The notes below the pieces were generated by a model. It was not told the DNA's origin. It did no database searches and saw only the letters and a list, made by a program, of their open reading frames with translations. This document shows positions 42,033 through 51,381 of a stretch of 64,000 nt of DNA, in pieces. Source of the DNA: CALOFP01 sp942492635 (GTDB taxonomy: Bacteria; UBP6; UBA1177; CALOFP01); the NCBI GenBank assembly GCA_942492635.1, contig CALOFP010000002.1, positions 1,364,001 to 1,428,000 of the forward strand. Reading direction: 5' to 3'. Position 1 is the stretch's first letter. The number at the start of each line of letters is the position of its first letter. The position numbers and the translations under genes were made by a program.

Positions 42033-42742
42033 AATGGCAGATTCCAGCCGATCTCAGAGGACATTCTCCACAGAGAGGTTTCTTTCTGCAGTGAGATTTA
42101 GCCAGTTCCACAATCTGATCGTGGAAATCCTTAAATATTTCAATGTAGTTTTCGAAATGGGATAGGAGAATTTTCTCGAACGCTGAACGGATATGTTCGT
42201 AACCTTTCAGATTTCAGATTTCTGATACCGATCCGATCCAGAATCCTCACGGTGTAGGCATCCACCACAAAGAAGGGGAGGTTGAATCCGTACAACAGGA
42301 TTGAATCGGCAGTTTCGGGACCTATACCTTTAAGTTCAAGAAGTTCCCTCCGGAGAACCTCTCCTCCGGTATTGATTTTCGAAACACCGTCCCAGCTGTA
42401 GCGATCCCTTAGAAAAGAAAGGAGACTTTTAAGTCTCTCACTTTTCTGCCGGAAGTAGCCCGATGGTCTTATCAGCTCCTGAAGTGCTATTTCATCCATT
42501 TCGATAATTGAATCCATGTTGAGAATATTATCTCTCTTCAGATTGTTCAGGGCCCTGCTGACATTGTTCCAGTTTGTGTTCTGGGTTAAAAGGGCACCGA
42601 TGACGACTTCAAGAGGCGTTTCTCCCGGCCACCAGTTAAGAAAACCCTGATGGCCGAGAAGTACCGGGTAGATTTTTCCAATTACGTCGGAACAGTTCAC
42701 TCCCGGGTTGGTATCAGAAGATGAGCTGTCTGCCGGATTCAT
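42016..42742 (-). pseudogene. Endonuclease III-family glycosylase disrupted by a 7-bp duplication
   Basis: The open frame runs 42742-42140 and encodes 200 aa with the HhH-GPD core (GALLTQNTNWNNV, ELLELKGIGPETADSILLYG, FVVDAYTVRIL with the catalytic Asp). It then goes out of frame near 42204-42217, where the 7-mer AAATCTG (minus strand) is present twice in tandem. Removing one copy gives GIRNLKGYEHIRSAFEKIL and continues in the family frame to a Cys cluster, HCRKKPLCGECPLRSAGIC, and a stop at 42016. So an intact gene of about 240 aa is predicted before the duplication. The 4Fe-4S cysteines are lost in the present frame. It may be phase variation, a recent mutation or an assembly error. Confidence 0.85.
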
Positions 42743-43262
42743 TCATGTAGGCGAGGATCATGGTGATGGTTTTCGTGTCCACGATCTTACCGTTTTTCAC
42801 CATGTCGAAGGCTTCGGCAGGAGTTACTTCAACGGTTTGGATTTCTTCGTCTCCGTCCGGAAAGTGATTCCTCTCATCTTCAGATATCTCTTCGACTTCG
42901 GCTACGAAGTAGTGCATGAACTCATCGCTGTATCCGCAGCTTACGTATCCTCCGAAAAGTCTCTTCCAGCTGACGGCGCGGCAGCAGATCTCCTCTTCAA
43001 GTTCCCTGAGCATAGCGGCTTCAGGTTCTTCTCCTGCGTCGATTTTTCCTGCGGGAATTTCAAGAAGGAAGTCGTCCACAGGTGTCCGGTACTGCTTTTC
43101 GAGGATGAACGTTCCCCTTTTCGTGACGGGAAGAACGCTTACGGTATCCACAAATCGAATTACCGAATGGTGAATTTCAGTTCCTTTGGATCCTGTCAGT
43201 TCAACATCCGATACGGAGAAGATTCGGGCGTCGTAGACCCTTTTCTCACTGATTTTTTTCAT
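42714..43262 (-). CDS. Nudix hydrolase (ADP-ribose pyrophosphatase-like)
   Basis: A 182-aa Nudix protein. The Nudix box lies in the segment beginning AGKIDAGEEPEAA and continuing MLRELEEEI, so the G-x5-E-x7-RE-L-x-EE core is complete except that the last Gly is Cys (EEEICC). The PVDDFLLEIPAG lead-in is typical of ADP-ribose/sugar-nucleotide pyrophosphatases. It overlaps dapA by 4 bp and the start of the endonuclease III gene by 29 bp, consistent with one transcript. Confidence 0.85.
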   Translation of the reverse strand: MKKISEKRVYDARIFSVSDVELTGSKGTEIHHSVIRFVDTVSVLPVTKRGTFILEKQYRTPVDDFLLEIPAGKIDAGEEPEAAMLRELEEEICCRAVSWKRLFGGYVSCGYSDEFMHYFVAEVEEISEDERNHFPDGDEEIQTVEVTPAEAFDMVKNGKIVDTKTITMILAYMNESGRQLIF

Positions 43263-44122
43263 ATCAATTCGTAGTCCTTGAGCACTTCCGCAAGTTTCTC
43301 CCTGTTTTCAGTTTCCATCGCGTCGAGAGGTGATCTGAACTCCTCCTCGATGATGCCCATCATAGCAAGAGCTGTCTTTGCGGGAACCGGGTTGGTTTCC
43401 ATGAACATGGAGTGGTTGAAGCGGTTGAGAGAAATCTGGATTCTTGCGGCCTGTTCGAAGCGGCTGTGAAGTGCAAGTTCCACCATCTCGACTGTCTCTG
43501 CAGGAAATACGTTTGAAAGAACGGAGATTACACCCTTTCCGCCCATGGAGATGAATGGAACAATCGTAAAATCGTCACCGGAGAGGAAGTCGAAACGATC
43601 TGGAACCAGTTCAAGGTAGTCTGCAAGCTGCGCTATGTTTCCTGTCGCTTCCTTAACCGCTACGATGCTTTCAATCTGTGAAAGAGTCTTGAGGCAACTG
43701 GGTGCGACGTTGAGACCTGTTCTTCCGGGAACGTTGTAGAGAACGATTTTCGCTCCGGTTTCGGCAATAGCGCTGTAGTGGCGATAAAGTCCCTTTGCCG
43801 ATGGTTTGTTGTAATATGGCGTAACAACGAGAACTTTCTCGATTCCGAGCTCCAGTGCCATTTTTGTAAGCTCTACGCTGCCTGCAGTATCGTTTGTGCC
43901 GGTTCCCACGATGAGATCAAGTCCTTCCGCGTTTTTCTTTACGAATCCATAGAGTTCCTTTTTCTCCTCAAATGTGAGCGTCGCAGCCTCACCTGTGGTT
44001 CCTCCGACCACGAGACCGGCAACTTTTCCCTCCTTCTGGCGAATGAGAAGTTTTTCAAGGGCTTCGTAATCTACTTTTCCGTTTTTGAACGGTGTGACTA
44101 GTGCGGTATAAACGCCTTTCAT
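43259..44122 (-). CDS. dapA: 4-hydroxy-tetrahydrodipicolinate synthase
   Basis: A 287-aa DapA that condenses pyruvate with aspartate semialdehyde in lysine and diaminopimelate synthesis. Visible are VGGTTGEAATL (the Thr pair), VTPYYNKPSAKGLYRHY, LYNVPGRTG with the tyrosine of the active-site triad, the Schiff-base lysine in VAVKEATGN, and SGDDFTIVPFISMGGKGVIS for the C-terminal part. Length is usual (about 290). It is 10 bp downstream of rel/spoT and overlaps the Nudix gene by 4 bp. Confidence 0.95.
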   Translation of the reverse strand: MKGVYTALVTPFKNGKVDYEALEKLLIRQKEGKVAGLVVGGTTGEAATLTFEEKKELYGFVKKNAEGLDLIVGTGTNDTAGSVELTKMALELGIEKVLVVTPYYNKPSAKGLYRHYSAIAETGAKIVLYNVPGRTGLNVAPSCLKTLSQIESIVAVKEATGNIAQLADYLELVPDRFDFLSGDDFTIVPFISMGGKGVISVLSNVFPAETVEMVELALHSRFEQAARIQISLNRFNHSMFMETNPVPAKTALAMMGIIEEEFRSPLDAMETENREKLAEVLKDYELI

Positions 44123-44132
44123 TTTTTTTCTC

Positions 44133-46430
44133 CTAAATATCCGTGATGTTTCCTATGACCAGACTGATTATATCTTTGTTCTGCTTCAGGTTGGTTCGGA
44201 GACGATCGATCATCCTTATGTCGCTTCCCTTGACGGTTACGTAGACGATTCCCGATTTCTCCATCGTATCCTGAGGGTTGATGTGAAGGCTGTTGATGTC
44301 CACTTCGCTCTCCGTAATTTCACGTATGATCTCAAGAAGCGCACCTTTTGTGTTCTTGATTTCGACGATGAATTCGATCAGGTACATGTTGTAGCTGTAC
44401 CAGTAGACATTTTTTACGATTCTTTCCTGTTCCACACTTTCAAGGGAGGGACAGTTCACGTTGTGAATTATGTATCCGCGGGTGGGAGATAGATAACAGA
44501 CGATGGGATCTCCCTGTTCGGGGTTGCAGCATTTGGCAACGTGGTAGTCCTTGATTTCGCCGATTCCTTCTATGTAGACCGAATATCTTCCCGGTTCGGT
44601 CTCCTCCTCTTTTCCCTTTTTTCTTTTTTCCGGAAAGAGTGACGCCACTCTGTGGGGATAGCGCTGGATTAATTTCTCAATCTCCTCTTCCGAGAAGAAC
44701 CTTTTGATAACCTTTCTCAGTTTGATTTCACCTGTCGATACCTTTAGAAAAAAGATCTCGAGCCTTCTTTTTTTCGGCAGACTGTAGAGATCGGCTATAT
44801 GACGGAAACCTTCAAGCTCCTCGATACGCTCAAAATCGTTTGCGCGGTTCACAGTTTCGAAAAGCGGCTTCAGTTTCTCCTTTGCCTTTGCTATATAGAT
44901 ACTCTTTTCCCGCTTTTTGAGATAACGTCGGATGTAGTTTTTCGCCTTCTGAGTGACTACGAAGTTGAGCCAGTCGGACCGGGGAACCTGTCTCTTGGAG
45001 GCGTCTATCTCCACCTCGTCCTTGTTCTTTAGCTTGTAATAGATCGGAACAAGTTTGCCGTTTACCGTCGCTCCCAGGCAGGTGTTTCCCAGATCTCCGT
45101 GGATGGCATAGGCGAAATCCAGAACAGTGGCTCCTTCCGGCAGGGTTATCAGATCTCCTCTCGGGGTGAAAATGGAAATCTTCTCAAGTGGAAGTGCTGT
45201 CTCGATATCCTTCATGAAGCCGAGGACGCCTCCCGATTCCGTAACGTCGCTGAGTACGCTCTGTAGCCACTGGATGGTTTTATCCTTCTGGTCGGCATCC
45301 TCCTTGTAGGCCCAGTGTGAGGCGTTTCCCTCCTCCGCAATGCGGTGCATGCCGATGGTCCGGATCTGGATTTCCATGAAGTATCCCTTATAGCGGACTC
45401 CTGTGTGGATCGACATGTAGCCGTTCGGTTTCGGCATGGATATGTAGTCTTTGAACCTTTCGTTCATCACGGTGAACTCGGGAAATGAGTGAATAGCCGC
45501 CATAACGAGGTAGCAGTCGTCAATATTTTCCGAGTCTATTACGACTCTGATGCCGATTATGTCGTGAAGTGAGGAGTAGCTGTGATTCTTCTTCGCCGTC
45601 TTCCTGTAGATGCTGTAGAAGGACTTGATTCTCCCGTATATTTTGTGAATCTTGTTCGAAACCCTGGGTGAATTGAGTGTCACGCTATCCAGCACTTTTT
45701 CTTTGAGCTGGTGGAGAACGGCGTTTGGGTCCTTGTACTTCTGTGTCAGGAAATTATCAATGCTTCTCCAGTTTTCCGGCATGAGGTAGAAGAAACTCAA
45801 TGCCTCAAGTTCTTCCTTGAGCCAGTAAATTCCCATACGGTGGGCGAGAGGAGCGTAAAAACGGAGCGTTTCATCAGAAATTCGTTTTTGCTTATCCTCT
45901 CTCATCGACTCGAGAGTCATCATGTTGTGAAGCCTGTCCAGAAGCTTGATGAAGATAACCCTGATGTCGTCGGCTGCAAAGGTGATGAGCTTCTTGAATG
46001 CGTGAGCCTGTTTCTCCTCCTTGCCGATGTTCAGATGGGTAAGTTTTGTAACTCCGTCGACTAGCTGGGCGACCTTGTTGCCGAATATGGCGCTTATTTC
46101 ATCCAGAGTAGTCGTGGTATCTTCGACTGTATCGTGAAGCAGTCCGGCTATTATGCACTCATGATCCATTCCCATCGAAGCCAGCAGGTAGGCCACGCTG
46201 TACGGGTGGGTGATGTAAGGTTCACCGCTTTTTCTTAAAACTCCCATGTGGGCGGAACTGGCCAGAACTATGGCTGAGTTTATAAGATCCTTGACCTTCT
46301 TTTTTTCCCTGGGATTGAAGTGGTCCTGTCTCGAGAGAACAGCGTCCACGATATCCCTCGGCCTTAAAATCTGCGGAAGCTCTATATGGGGAGCTCTGTT
46401 GAGAATTGTTACGAGTGCATTTCTATCCAT
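44133..46430 (-). CDS. Bifunctional (p)ppGpp synthetase/hydrolase Rel/SpoT
   Basis: A 765-aa long RSH protein. The HD hydrolase domain is intact (ITHPYSVAYLLASMG, LLHDTVEDTTTTL), the synthetase has YSSLHDIIGIRVV and the RFKD motif (RxKD, typical of bifunctional Rel/SpoT rather than RelA) as well as MEIQIRT; a TGS domain (about 410-475; IFTPRGDLITLPEGATVLDFAY, shown by its TPRGD and GAT motifs) and a C-terminal ACT domain (about 690-760) complete it. It makes and degrades the stringent-response alarmone. It follows gmk by 33 bp, too little for rpoZ, which is usually between them in Proteobacteria. No Shine-Dalgarno site is obvious. Confidence 0.95.
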   Translation of the reverse strand: MDRNALVTILNRAPHIELPQILRPRDIVDAVLSRQDHFNPREKKKVKDLINSAIVLASSAHMGVLRKSGEPYITHPYSVAYLLASMGMDHECIIAGLLHDTVEDTTTTLDEISAIFGNKVAQLVDGVTKLTHLNIGKEEKQAHAFKKLITFAADDIRVIFIKLLDRLHNMMTLESMREDKQKRISDETLRFYAPLAHRMGIYWLKEELEALSFFYLMPENWRSIDNFLTQKYKDPNAVLHQLKEKVLDSVTLNSPRVSNKIHKIYGRIKSFYSIYRKTAKKNHSYSSLHDIIGIRVVIDSENIDDCYLVMAAIHSFPEFTVMNERFKDYISMPKPNGYMSIHTGVRYKGYFMEIQIRTIGMHRIAEEGNASHWAYKEDADQKDKTIQWLQSVLSDVTESGGVLGFMKDIETALPLEKISIFTPRGDLITLPEGATVLDFAYAIHGDLGNTCLGATVNGKLVPIYYKLKNKDEVEIDASKRQVPRSDWLNFVVTQKAKNYIRRYLKKREKSIYIAKAKEKLKPLFETVNRANDFERIEELEGFRHIADLYSLPKKRRLEIFFLKVSTGEIKLRKVIKRFFSEEEIEKLIQRYPHRVASLFPEKRKKGKEEETEPGRYSVYIEGIGEIKDYHVAKCCNPEQGDPIVCYLSPTRGYIIHNVNCPSLESVEQERIVKNVYWYSYNMYLIEFIVEIKNTKGALLEIIREITESEVDINSLHINPQDTMEKSGIVYVTVKGSDIRMIDRLRTNLKQNKDIISLVIGNITDI

Positions 46431-46463
46431 TTAAGTCACGTAAGTAGTTCATAATGTTTGAAT

Positions 46464-47096
46464 TCATAAAAAAGTGTTGATCACATCGATGTTTTTCAGG
46501 ATGGAACCGTCGATTTCGGCGCTGAGTATGGAGCTTAGCAGCTTTACAGCTTCATCTAGATCGTTGTTAACAACTGCGTATCGGTAGTGATTAATGTACT
46601 CTATTTCCTTTCTGGCGTTTGTGAGCCGTCTTTCTATAACGGTCTGGTCATCGAGTCCGCGCTTTTCAAGACGACTGCGAAGTTCATCCATCGAAGGGGG
46701 CAGAATGAATACCAGTATCGAATCATCGGGAAAGGCCTTTTTCATGTTGAGGGCGCCTTGGACATCGATATCGCAGATGATGAATTCACCGCCGGCAAGG
46801 CGTCTTTCTATCTCCTCTCTCGGTGTTCCGTAGAGATTTTCATGCACTTCGGCGTGTTCTACAAAGTAGTTTTCCTCAATCTTTTTGCGGAACTCGTTTT
46901 CCTGTAGAAAGTAGTAGTCCACACCTTCAACTTCACCGTCTCTGGGGGCTCTCGTGGTGCACGATATCGATTCCGTAAGCATGGGGAAGGATTCCCTGAC
47001 AATGTTTACAAGTGTTGTTTTTCCGGCTCCCGAAGGGGCTGAAAGAACAAAGATTTTTCCTCTGAGATGATTTTCTTCTATCCTATTCGATAACAT
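46464..47096 (-). CDS. gmk: Guanylate kinase
   Basis: A 210-aa GMP kinase. The P-loop is SAPSGAGKTTL; SCTTRAPRDGEVEGVDYYF, with its TTRAPR and GVDYYF elements, forms the GMP-binding region, and ICDIDVQGALNMKK and IFILPPS-type phrases (here VFILPPS) are conserved. It overlaps the fapA-like gene by 14 bp and precedes rel/spoT. Confidence 0.95.
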   Translation of the reverse strand: MLSNRIEENHLRGKIFVLSAPSGAGKTTLVNIVRESFPMLTESISCTTRAPRDGEVEGVDYYFLQENEFRKKIEENYFVEHAEVHENLYGTPREEIERRLAGGEFIICDIDVQGALNMKKAFPDDSILVFILPPSMDELRSRLEKRGLDDQTVIERRLTNARKEIEYINHYRYAVVNNDLDEAVKLLSSILSAEIDGSILKNIDVINTFL

Positions 47097-49026
47097 TTTC
47101 TTCCTGTTCCAACCATTTCTTAAACTGTTTCTTTATCTTTATGATTTCCGTTTTTGCCAGATTCCGTATGGATATTTTTCCCTTGGATTTGTTGAAAAAG
47201 ATCAGAAGGGGGCCTTTAAGTGCGCTTCGCACATTGAATACCGAACCGCTCATGGAAATTCGGACACCGGGAAACAGCGCCCTGAGTACGGCTATCTTGT
47301 AAACCGGTGCTTCAAGCATGTGACCTTTTGTGAGTTGCATAAGCTCCTTTTCCAGCCCTTCTATTTTCTCCTTCAGAAGAGAGTGCTCCCCTTCGAGCAT
47401 CTGGAGTTGACCGGGATCGTTTCTGAGAACAACCATATCAGTTTCGAGAACTTTCATGTCCTCTTCTGCCTGTGAGAGCTTTTTCGATATTTCGAGATAT
47501 TTGGAGTAGACATCCTGATCTTCCCCGACGGTAACCTGTGTGGGTATTTCCATGTTGCTGCCCAGGTTCTTGCACATGATTCCGCGATTGGAGAAAAGGG
47601 ACCCTCCGACTATTGAGGAGTTGGATGCTATCACCGAACCGAGGCAACGGACGTTGGAGTCGAGAATGCTGTTTTCCACAACGATGTTTCCGCCGCAGAA
47701 GACGTTGGATTCGGCGATGTACCTGGCGAATATATCTCCTCCCGCTTCAACCTCTCCCTTTTCCTGGCCGGGAACTCCGCCTTTGATGTTGATGTTTCCA
47801 CCGGACTTGACTTCGGCTCCCTCGACGGTTCCGCCGACGACAAGGTCTCTCGCCGCCTCAACAGTGAATCCGGTGATGATATCTCTGGAAACGTCAACTG
47901 TTCCCTCAAAGACTATATTCCCTGTAGAGTAGTCCACATTTCCTTCGATCTTGTATATGGGGTGAACGGAGATCGTTCCCTTTGAATAGGATACCATTCC
48001 ATCTATTTCGGAAATGAAGATGGTGCCGTCCCCGGAAATCATCATTCCCTTTCCCGCTTTCAGTTTAACCTGTTCAACAGGATCGGGGATAATAGGCTTC
48101 GCCTTCACGGATATTCCGTCCCTGCCCGGTTTGTGAGAGTGAATTACAGCCAGAGTGGTCGCCTTTTTCACTGTCTGGATGAGGTTGACCTCCTTGAAGT
48201 TTATGTTTCCCTGTTCATCTTCTTCGAAGGAGAGTTCGTTTTCAGGATTAAAAAACCACTCGATCCAGCCGTCTTCGCCCTTTTCAGGTTCAACCCCGAA
48301 TGCAACGGGAGTTGTTTCAGTTTTTGTCAGATTGCCGTTTTTACTGACAACCTTGGTTTTCATTGCGATGATGTTGAGTGCCGCCATGTCAACGCCGTAA
48401 ATGATCTCATTCTCCTCCAGCTTTTTCTGGAGTTCTTCTACGGAGACGGGGGTTCGAGTGGCGACGGATATGAAGGCGGTAGTTTCCCTTTCGGAAAGAG
48501 TTACATCTATCTTGGGAACAATGTGGACTATCCTGTCGTCCACAATGAGATAACCCTCCTCGTCGGCATATAGCTTCCCGGTTTCCCGGTTGAATGCAAC
48601 GTTGTGGAGAAAGGACAAGTCAAGTTCCGACTGTTCTTCCGGCAACGGATTGCCGAATATGTCGAAGTTCTCTTCCTTTGGTTTTCGGATGACGATCTCT
48701 CCGAAGTTCGTACCCTTCTCTACGAAAGGTTTCGATTCCGCATCAAGCGAGAAGATCACCTCAGGACGTTCCAGCTTCTTTTTTTCAGGAGGCGCCGCAA
48801 GTTTGATTTTTTTCCGGCCCTGGTTCGAAATAGCGTAGGAGGAAGCCAGAATCAAGGCACTTTGATCAATATACTCTTCCTTTATACCTTTTTTCAGGAG
48901 AAACCCATACAGTGCTTTGGCGCTGATATTACAAGTTCCCTCTATCTCAAGATACAGTTCGCCTTCGGGACTGAGCATGAATCTGAATATCGCTTTGTCT
49001 TTCTTAAATGCAAATATAGTTTCCAC
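47083..49026 (-). CDS. DUF342/FapA-family polymerisation-region protein
   Basis: A 647-aa protein of the FapA (DUF342) family. The N-terminal domain is variable (ends with the segment FGEIVIRKPKEENFDIFGNPL), the centre holds KPGRDGISVKAKPI and a right-handed beta-helix built of short repeats (VDYSTGNIVFEGTVDV, VGGTVEGAEVKSGGNI, GGNIVVENSILDSNV), and a coiled-coil follows at about 510-575. Such proteins are thought to act in flagellar, polysaccharide or motility regulation but remain uncharacterised. The GTG at 49026 is chosen because a strong promoter (49080-49052) lies inside any longer version and GAGGG precedes the GTG. First gene of the operon with gmk and rel/spoT. Confidence 0.85.
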   Translation of the reverse strand: METIFAFKKDKAIFRFMLSPEGELYLEIEGTCNISAKALYGFLLKKGIKEEYIDQSALILASSYAISNQGRKKIKLAAPPEKKKLERPEVIFSLDAESKPFVEKGTNFGEIVIRKPKEENFDIFGNPLPEEQSELDLSFLHNVAFNRETGKLYADEEGYLIVDDRIVHIVPKIDVTLSERETTAFISVATRTPVSVEELQKKLEENEIIYGVDMAALNIIAMKTKVVSKNGNLTKTETTPVAFGVEPEKGEDGWIEWFFNPENELSFEEDEQGNINFKEVNLIQTVKKATTLAVIHSHKPGRDGISVKAKPIIPDPVEQVKLKAGKGMMISGDGTIFISEIDGMVSYSKGTISVHPIYKIEGNVDYSTGNIVFEGTVDVSRDIITGFTVEAARDLVVGGTVEGAEVKSGGNINIKGGVPGQEKGEVEAGGDIFARYIAESNVFCGGNIVVENSILDSNVRCLGSVIASNSSIVGGSLFSNRGIMCKNLGSNMEIPTQVTVGEDQDVYSKYLEISKKLSQAEEDMKVLETDMVVLRNDPGQLQMLEGEHSLLKEKIEGLEKELMQLTKGHMLEAPVYKIAVLRALFPGVRISMSGSVFNVRSALKGPLLIFFNKSKGKISIRNLAKTEIIKIKKQFKKWLEQEENVIE

Positions 49027-49051
49027 ATAACCCTCGCAAAAAAATCGCTCA

Positions 49052-49080
49052 ATTATACATAAAGCTTTTCCCCATATCAA
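49052..49080 (-). promoter_or_regulatory. Promoter of the fapA-gmk-rel-dapA operon
   Basis: On the minus strand TTGATA (49080-49075) and a perfect TATAAT (49057-49052) are 17 bp apart. Transcription would start near 49045, about 20 bases before the GTG at 49026, which decides that start. Confidence 0.75.
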
Positions 49081-49112
49081 AAAAAATGGATCAAATGAGG
49101 TTTTTACTTATA

Positions 49113-49141
49113 TTGACATGGAATTGCCTTTCTGATAGAAG
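49113..49141 (+). promoter_or_regulatory. Promoter of the DUF6485-ligA unit
   Basis: Consensus TTGACA at 49113-49118 and TAGAAG at 49136-49141 with a 17-bp spacer; it is divergent from the fapA promoter, 32 bp away. Confidence 0.6.
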
Positions 49142-49180
49142 GGGACGGATCGACAACTTTCATGAATTGGAGTTACCAGG

Positions 49181-49378
49181 ATGAGTTGCACAAAAAGTAA
49201 ACAAAACAACGATCGGTGCACATGTACCTACAGCGGCTGTCCCAGACACGGAGTCTGCTGTGATTGTATAGCCTATCACAATTCGAAGGGGGAATTTCCC
49301 GGTTGCTTCTTCTCCGAAGAGGGTGAGCGTAGATGGGACCGCAGTTTTTCAGCACTGGTTGCCGACAGGGAAGGGTAG
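49181..49378 (+). CDS. DUF6485-type small cysteine-rich protein
   Basis: A 65-aa protein with eight cysteines, at 3, 13, 15, 20, 26, 27, 29 and 42 (RCTCTYSGCPRHGVCCDCIAYH). It matches the DUF6485 pattern I know from anaerobes, a small cytosolic protein probably binding a metal. It ends 1 bp before the ligA start and belongs to that transcript. Confidence 0.78.
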   Translation: MSCTKSKQNNDRCTCTYSGCPRHGVCCDCIAYHNSKGEFPGCFFSEEGERRWDRSFSALVADREG

Positions 49379-49379
49379 T

Positions 49380-51380
49380 ATGGTAGAGAGCATGGAAATG
49401 GAAAAAAGGTATTTTGAGCTGGTAGAACTTCTCAACAGGGCATCCGATGCCTACTACAGGGAGGATAACCCTTTCCTGAGCGATGAGGAGTACGACATCC
49501 TTTTCAGGGAATTGAAATCCATAGAAAAGAACAATTCTGAGATGGTGGTTCCCTATTCACCTTCAGCCCGGGTAGGCGGAAAGCCGAGGGAGGGATTTGA
49601 AAAGGTTGAACACACATCAAGAATGCTCTCTCTGGACGATGCATTCTCCCTTGATGAGGTGCTCGCCTTCTTCAATCGGAGCGGAAACGGAAATTCCCCC
49701 GGAGGCTATCTGGTGGAGATGAAGATAGACGGATTGGCAATGAGCATCCGCTACTCGGACAGAAGATTCCAGCTTGCAGCCACCCGTGGTGACGGTCAGC
49801 GTGGTGAAAACGTTACCCGGAATGTCGCAACGGTAAAGGACGTTCCCCTTATCCTTGAAGGCGTTGATGTTCCGGTCGACTTCGAGGTCAGGGGTGAGGT
49901 CTACATGCCCAAGGAGAGTTTCAACCGTCTCAACACCGAGAGGGAGGCGAGAAGCGAATCTCTTTTTGCAAACCCGAGGAACGCAGCGGCGGGATCTCTC
50001 CGGCAGCTTGATCCGAAAGTGACGGCCGGAAGGGAGCTCAACTTTTTCGCCTACGGAATCGCCATGGATACCATTCCCAAGGGAATTCACACTCAGGAGA
50101 AGCTTCACGATTTTCTCAGGGATCACGGATTCTCGACTGCCCACTACTGGAAAATCGATTCACTTTCAGAACTCTCTGGTCTGATAGACCGGATGATCGG
50201 GGAAAGGGATTCTCTTCCCTACGATATCGACGGACTTGTTGTGAAGTTGAACAGTTTTGACGAGCAGAGTGATGCCGGATTCCTCACAAGGACTCCGCGC
50301 TGGGCAATTGCATACAAGCTTCCTCCGGTTGAAAAGCGTACGAAACTCAACGACATAATTTTTCAGGTAGGACGAACCGGATCTATTACTCCGGTGGCTG
50401 TGCTGGAACCCGTCAACATCGGCGGTGTAACGGTTCGAAGGGCGACTCTTCACAACTTCGAGGAGATCGAAAGGAAGGATCTTAAAATCGGAGACAGCGT
50501 ATTTGTTCGAAGAGCGGGCGATGTCATTCCCGAGATTGTAAAGTCCGTAGCTCAGCTGAGAGACGGCTCCGAGCGGGATGTAGTTGCTCCCGAAAAGTGT
50601 CCCGTGTGCGGGAACGATCTCGTTAAGGATGCCGAAAAGGTTAATCTTGTCTGCCCCAACATCAGTTGTCCTGCCAGAATATCAGAAAGCCTTTCCCATT
50701 TCATATCCAGAAAGGGATTCAATATCGACGGACTCGGACCCAGGCAGATCGATTTTTTCTTTCAGAACGGCTGGATCAAAAAGCTGTCTGACGTATTTGC
50801 ACTCAGCCGGTACGCCATCAGCCTTGTGAATGCAAAGGGCTGGGGACCGAAGAGCGTGCGAAAATTGATGGATTCAATTGAAAAATCTAAGAAAATTCAG
50901 TTCAGAAACTTTCTTTTTTCACTAGGAATACCCAATGTGGGAGAGTATCTCGCAGGCGAACTCTCCAAACTTTTCACTCTGGATGAGCTCCGCAGTGCAC
51001 CTGTCGAGAGGTTGACTCAGATCGAAGGTGTGGGAGAAAAGGTTGCCGAATCCATTGTGGACTTTTTCAGGAACGAAGGGAATCGCGAAGTGATCGACGC
51101 CATGGTTGAGCGTGGTGTTGATATCGAATATCCCGTGTCCGAACCTGCCGGAACCGATCTTGCCGGCCTTACGTTCGTGATTACCGGTGAGCTGAGTAGA
51201 CCCAGAACCTACTTTAAATCCCTGATAGAGGCGAAGGGCGGAAAGGTTACGGGGTCTGTAAGTAAAAAAACGAACTACCTTCTTGCCGGAGAAGCGGCTG
51301 GAAGCAAATTGGATAAGGCGAGGACTCTGGGCGTTCCGGTTGTGGGTGAAGAAGACTTTGAAAAAATGATAGGAGATTGA
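49380..51380 (+). CDS. ligA: NAD-dependent DNA ligase
   Basis: A 666-aa LigA that seals nicks in DNA replication and repair. The Ia/adenylation domain contains the AMP lysine in MKIDGLAMSIRY (KxDG) and RGDGQRGENVT; an OB-fold, a four-cysteine zinc finger (CPVCGNDL, CPNISCPARI), helix-hairpin-helix repeats (GVGEKVAESI) and a C-terminal BRCT domain (AGLTFVITGELSRPR) follow. ATG 49380 lies after AAGGG; in-frame ATG codons at 49392 and 49398 are alternatives. The full 670-residue family length is met. Downstream DUF3467 gene starts 1 bp after the stop. Confidence 0.96.
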   Translation: MVESMEMEKRYFELVELLNRASDAYYREDNPFLSDEEYDILFRELKSIEKNNSEMVVPYSPSARVGGKPREGFEKVEHTSRMLSLDDAFSLDEVLAFFNRSGNGNSPGGYLVEMKIDGLAMSIRYSDRRFQLAATRGDGQRGENVTRNVATVKDVPLILEGVDVPVDFEVRGEVYMPKESFNRLNTEREARSESLFANPRNAAAGSLRQLDPKVTAGRELNFFAYGIAMDTIPKGIHTQEKLHDFLRDHGFSTAHYWKIDSLSELSGLIDRMIGERDSLPYDIDGLVVKLNSFDEQSDAGFLTRTPRWAIAYKLPPVEKRTKLNDIIFQVGRTGSITPVAVLEPVNIGGVTVRRATLHNFEEIERKDLKIGDSVFVRRAGDVIPEIVKSVAQLRDGSERDVVAPEKCPVCGNDLVKDAEKVNLVCPNISCPARISESLSHFISRKGFNIDGLGPRQIDFFFQNGWIKKLSDVFALSRYAISLVNAKGWGPKSVRKLMDSIEKSKKIQFRNFLFSLGIPNVGEYLAGELSKLFTLDELRSAPVERLTQIEGVGEKVAESIVDFFRNEGNREVIDAMVERGVDIEYPVSEPAGTDLAGLTFVITGELSRPRTYFKSLIEAKGGKVTGSVSKKTNYLLAGEAAGSKLDKARTLGVPVVGEEDFEKMIGD

Positions 51381-51381
51381 A

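Noticed and set aside
42708..43274. A 188-codon plus-strand frame opposite the Nudix gene
   Set aside because: It is antisense to an intact Nudix gene with correct motif and has no ribosome site of its own.
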